7,020 nt of DNA, from positions 1-7,020 of the forward strand of contig CAMOFS010000081.1 in NCBI GenBank assembly GCA_946613735.1, read 5' to 3'. Made by a program: the position numbers and the translations under genes. The stretch is from an uncultured Lachnospiraceae bacterium. GTDB lineage: Bacteria > Bacillota_A > Clostridia > Lachnospirales > Lachnospiraceae. Shown one piece after another: positions 5,884 to 7,020 of this stretch (positions are counted from its first letter, which is position 1; each line of letters begins with the position of its first letter). The notes below the pieces were generated by a model. The model ran no database searches and was not told the origin of the DNA. It saw only the letters and a program-made list of their open reading frames with translations.

Positions 5884-6735
5884 TTATGGTTTGATAGTTT
5901 CGCGGTCGGGGTGCTCTCCACTCCAGCCGGCCTGCTGCATGGACCGGATCCGCTCAATGTCTTCCTCTTCTATGGTGATCTCATCTGCCCTCAGATTCTC
6001 CTCCATCCGTTCACGGTGGGTGGACTTGGGCAAAATGATAAAATCGTTTTGCAGGTCAAAACACAGGCAAAGCAGTGCAACAGATATATCATACTTTTTG
6101 GCGATATCCATAAGCAGCGGCTCCTGCATCAGCCGCGCCCTGCCGATGGGGCTCCAGGCTTCCACTTCTATTCCGTGTGCCCTGCTATAATCAACTGCTT
6201 CCTTTTGCAGATAGCCGGGGTGCAGCTCCAGCTGGTTGATGGCGGGAGTGACACGTGAATCTTTCATCAGATTTTCCAGGTGATGGGGCAAAAAGTTGCT
6301 TACGCCGATGGCACGGATCCTGCCCTCCTCATAGAGCTCCTCCATGGCACGCCAGCTTTCCGTATCAAGCTTCTCCCAGTTGTCAAAATCCGGATCACCG
6401 TAATCCGGCCTGGGCCAGTGGATCAGGTACAGATCCAGATAATCAGTTCCCAGCTTTTTTAAAGTTGTTTCGAATTCACGCTTGGTGTTCTCATATCCCA
6501 GGGCGTATCTGGCAAGCTTGGAGGTGATGAAAAAATCCTCTCTGGGAATCCCACTTTCACGGACCGCTCTTCCCACTTCCTCTTCATTTTCGTATAGCGC
6601 CGCCGTGTCAAGATGGCGGTATCCGGCACGGATAGCCTCCAGGACTACCTGATATCCGTCTTCTGTAGTGGACTTGTAGGTGCCGTATCCGATCTGCGGG
6701 ATCATGACACCGTTGTTCAATTTTATCTCTTTCAC
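5884..6735 (-). CDS. Aldo/keto reductase, 2,5-diketogluconate reductase-like
   Basis: A 283-residue cytoplasmic NAD(P)H-dependent carbonyl reductase with a TIM-barrel AKR fold, full length for the AKR5-type group. The catalytic tetrad is complete: Asp43 and Tyr48 in HLDTAALYENEEEVG, Lys73 in ITSKLAR, and His106 in LYLIHWP. The cofactor segments IGVSNF, NQLELHP and ILPKSTHRERMEENLR are in place, the last favouring NADPH through its Lys-Ser and Arg. The acidic insert after IHWPRP (PDYGDPDFDNWEKLD) shapes the substrate pocket. The substrate cannot be read from sequence; small aldehydes, methylglyoxal or keto-sugars are typical. The start is GTG at 6735, with AGGAGG (6744-6749) 8 bases upstream. 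An ATG at 6740 is out of frame and meets a stop after two codons. It appears to be a single-gene unit with its own promoter (6824-6852) and a hairpin behind it. Confidence 0.95.
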   Translation of the reverse strand: MKEIKLNNGVMIPQIGYGTYKSTTEDGYQVVLEAIRAGYRHLDTAALYENEEEVGRAVRESGIPREDFFITSKLARYALGYENTKREFETTLKKLGTDYLDLYLIHWPRPDYGDPDFDNWEKLDTESWRAMEELYEEGRIRAIGVSNFLPHHLENLMKDSRVTPAINQLELHPGYLQKEAVDYSRAHGIEVEAWSPIGRARLMQEPLLMDIAKKYDISVALLCLCFDLQNDFIILPKSTHRERMEENLRADEITIEEEDIERIRSMQQAGWSGEHPDRETIKP

Positions 6736-6743
6736 TCCATATT

Positions 6744-6749
6744 CCTCCT
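6744..6749 (-). promoter_or_regulatory. Ribosome binding site deciding the GTG start of the reductase
   Basis: A perfect AGGAGG on the minus strand, 8 bases before GTG at 6735. It supports the GTG start over the nearby ATG at 6740, which opens only a two-codon frame. Confidence 0.88.
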
Positions 6750-6823
6750 ATCTCAAAACATGGTACATTTCCCTTTTATTATCTGCGTTTACATTCCCAC
6801 ACCTCAAACAAATGCATATACAT

Positions 6824-6852
6824 AATATAGACGCTTGTACTTATTATTTCAA
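6824..6852 (-). promoter_or_regulatory. Sigma-A promoter of the aldo/keto reductase gene
   Basis: On the minus strand TTGAAA (6847-6852, five of six), a 17-base spacer and TATATT (6824-6829, five of six) form a strong promoter. Transcription would start near 6817, leaving a leader of about 80 bases before the GTG at 6735. The spacer and flanks are A+T rich. I see no clear operator palindrome. Confidence 0.78.
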
Positions 6853-6879
6853 CTATAAAAAATAGGCTTGTATCTTGAA

Positions 6880-6914
6880 AAAGAGACAGGGGAATGTGTA
6901 TCCCCTGCCTCTTT
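6880..6914 (-). terminator. Intrinsic terminator of the gene at the right edge
   Basis: AAAGAGACAGGGGA (6880-6893), a seven-base loop and TCCCCTGCCTCTTT (6901-6914) form a 14-bp stem with one A-C mismatch. On the minus strand the stem runs into a T-rich tail (CTCTTTTTC). It lies about 47 bases beyond the stop of the partial gene at 6961-7020 and just upstream of the reductase promoter, so it separates the two units. Its arm shares the GAGACAGGGGA core with the hairpin at 5849-5873. Confidence 0.75.
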
Positions 6915-6933
6915 CAACTCATGCCTGATTTGT

Positions 6934-6982
6934 AGCATGCTCTCTTATTAATACTCAGCCCTATTTTGCAGCATGCTCTCTT
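6934..6982. repeat. 13-bp direct repeat spanning the 3' end of the right-edge gene
   Basis: AGCATGCTCTCTT occurs at 6934-6946 and again at 6970-6982, exactly 36 bases apart, with a similar TTTG-AGC lead-in. The copy at 6970-6982 encodes Arg-Glu-His-Ala near the C-terminus of the partial gene. The other lies past the stop codon in the same reading frame. This looks like a small tandem duplication of the gene's tail, one copy now untranslated. Confidence 0.6.
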
Positions 6983-7020
6983 CTGTATTTCTCAAGCTCT
7001 TTTCCGAACTCATCATCCGA
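6961..7020 (-). CDS. C-terminal end of an unidentified gene, cut by the window edge
   Basis: The minus strand reads open from the right edge for 19 codons (SDDEFGKELEKYRREHAAK) to a TAG at 6961-6963. The charged, helix-like tail and the terminator about 47 bases further on (6880-6914) support a real gene end. The fragment is too short to name a family. The tail codons are partly duplicated just after the stop (6934-6946). Confidence 0.55.
   Translation of the reverse strand, partial: SDDEFGKELEKYRREHAAK

Noticed and set aside
6613..6865. Short plus-strand frames opposite the reductase start and leader
   Set aside because: They overlap the reductase N-terminus, its ribosome site and promoter, and their translations are low-complexity hydrophobic.
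1..7020. CRISPR array, tRNA or rRNA gene, insertion sequence
   Set aside because: I saw no regularly spaced repeats, no tRNA cloverleaf or CCA-type ends, no rRNA core sequences and no transposase frame; the only repeats are the short hairpins and the 13-bp direct repeat listed.

Overview
The window looks like a piece of a Firmicutes genome of the class Clostridia, most likely Lachnospiraceae or a close relative. The evidence is strong AGGAGG-type ribosome binding sites, sigma-A promoters (TTGACA/TATAAT type), a perfect CIRCE heat-shock operator, a BspA-type leucine-rich-repeat secreted protein and oxygen-sensitive 2-hydroxyacyl-CoA dehydratase-type subunits typical of strict anaerobes. The family placement is inference from gene style. 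Every gene I accept lies on the minus strand, so transcription runs from right to left.

Layout from right (upstream) to left. At 6961-7020 is the last 19 codons of an unidentified gene, followed by a hairpin terminator (6880-6914). A consensus promoter (6824-6852) then drives a single aldo/keto reductase gene (5884-6735, GTG start), which ends in a REP-like hairpin (5849-5873). A second promoter (5811-5838) precedes four tightly packed genes that look like one operon. These are two subunits of a 2-hydroxyacyl-CoA dehydratase-like enzyme (4562-5755 and 2980-4560, separated by 1 nt), a polytopic membrane protein with a large outside loop (1644-2996, overlapping its upstream neighbour by 17 nt if the first start is used), and a family 2 glycosyltransferase resembling dolichol/polyprenyl-phosphate sugar synthases (938-1651, overlapping by 8 nt). 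A third promoter sits in the 3' end of the glycosyltransferase gene and drives a secreted BspA-like LRR protein (107-868). At the left edge, a sigma-A promoter with a perfect CIRCE element (8-34) points out of the window, presumably toward groES-groEL or an hrcA/dnaK-type operon.

How the genes may work together. A polyprenyl-phosphate glycosyltransferase makes a lipid-linked sugar on the inner membrane face, and polytopic GT-C-type proteins use such donors on the outside. The last two operon genes would fit that pair. Their tight coupling to two iron-sulfur dehydratase-type subunits, with no activator ATPase, CoA-transferase or acyl-CoA dehydrogenase in view, is unusual. It is the best candidate here for an undescribed system: a radical or low-potential reductive step tied to cell-surface glycan or lipid chemistry. 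That link is a hypothesis from gene order only.
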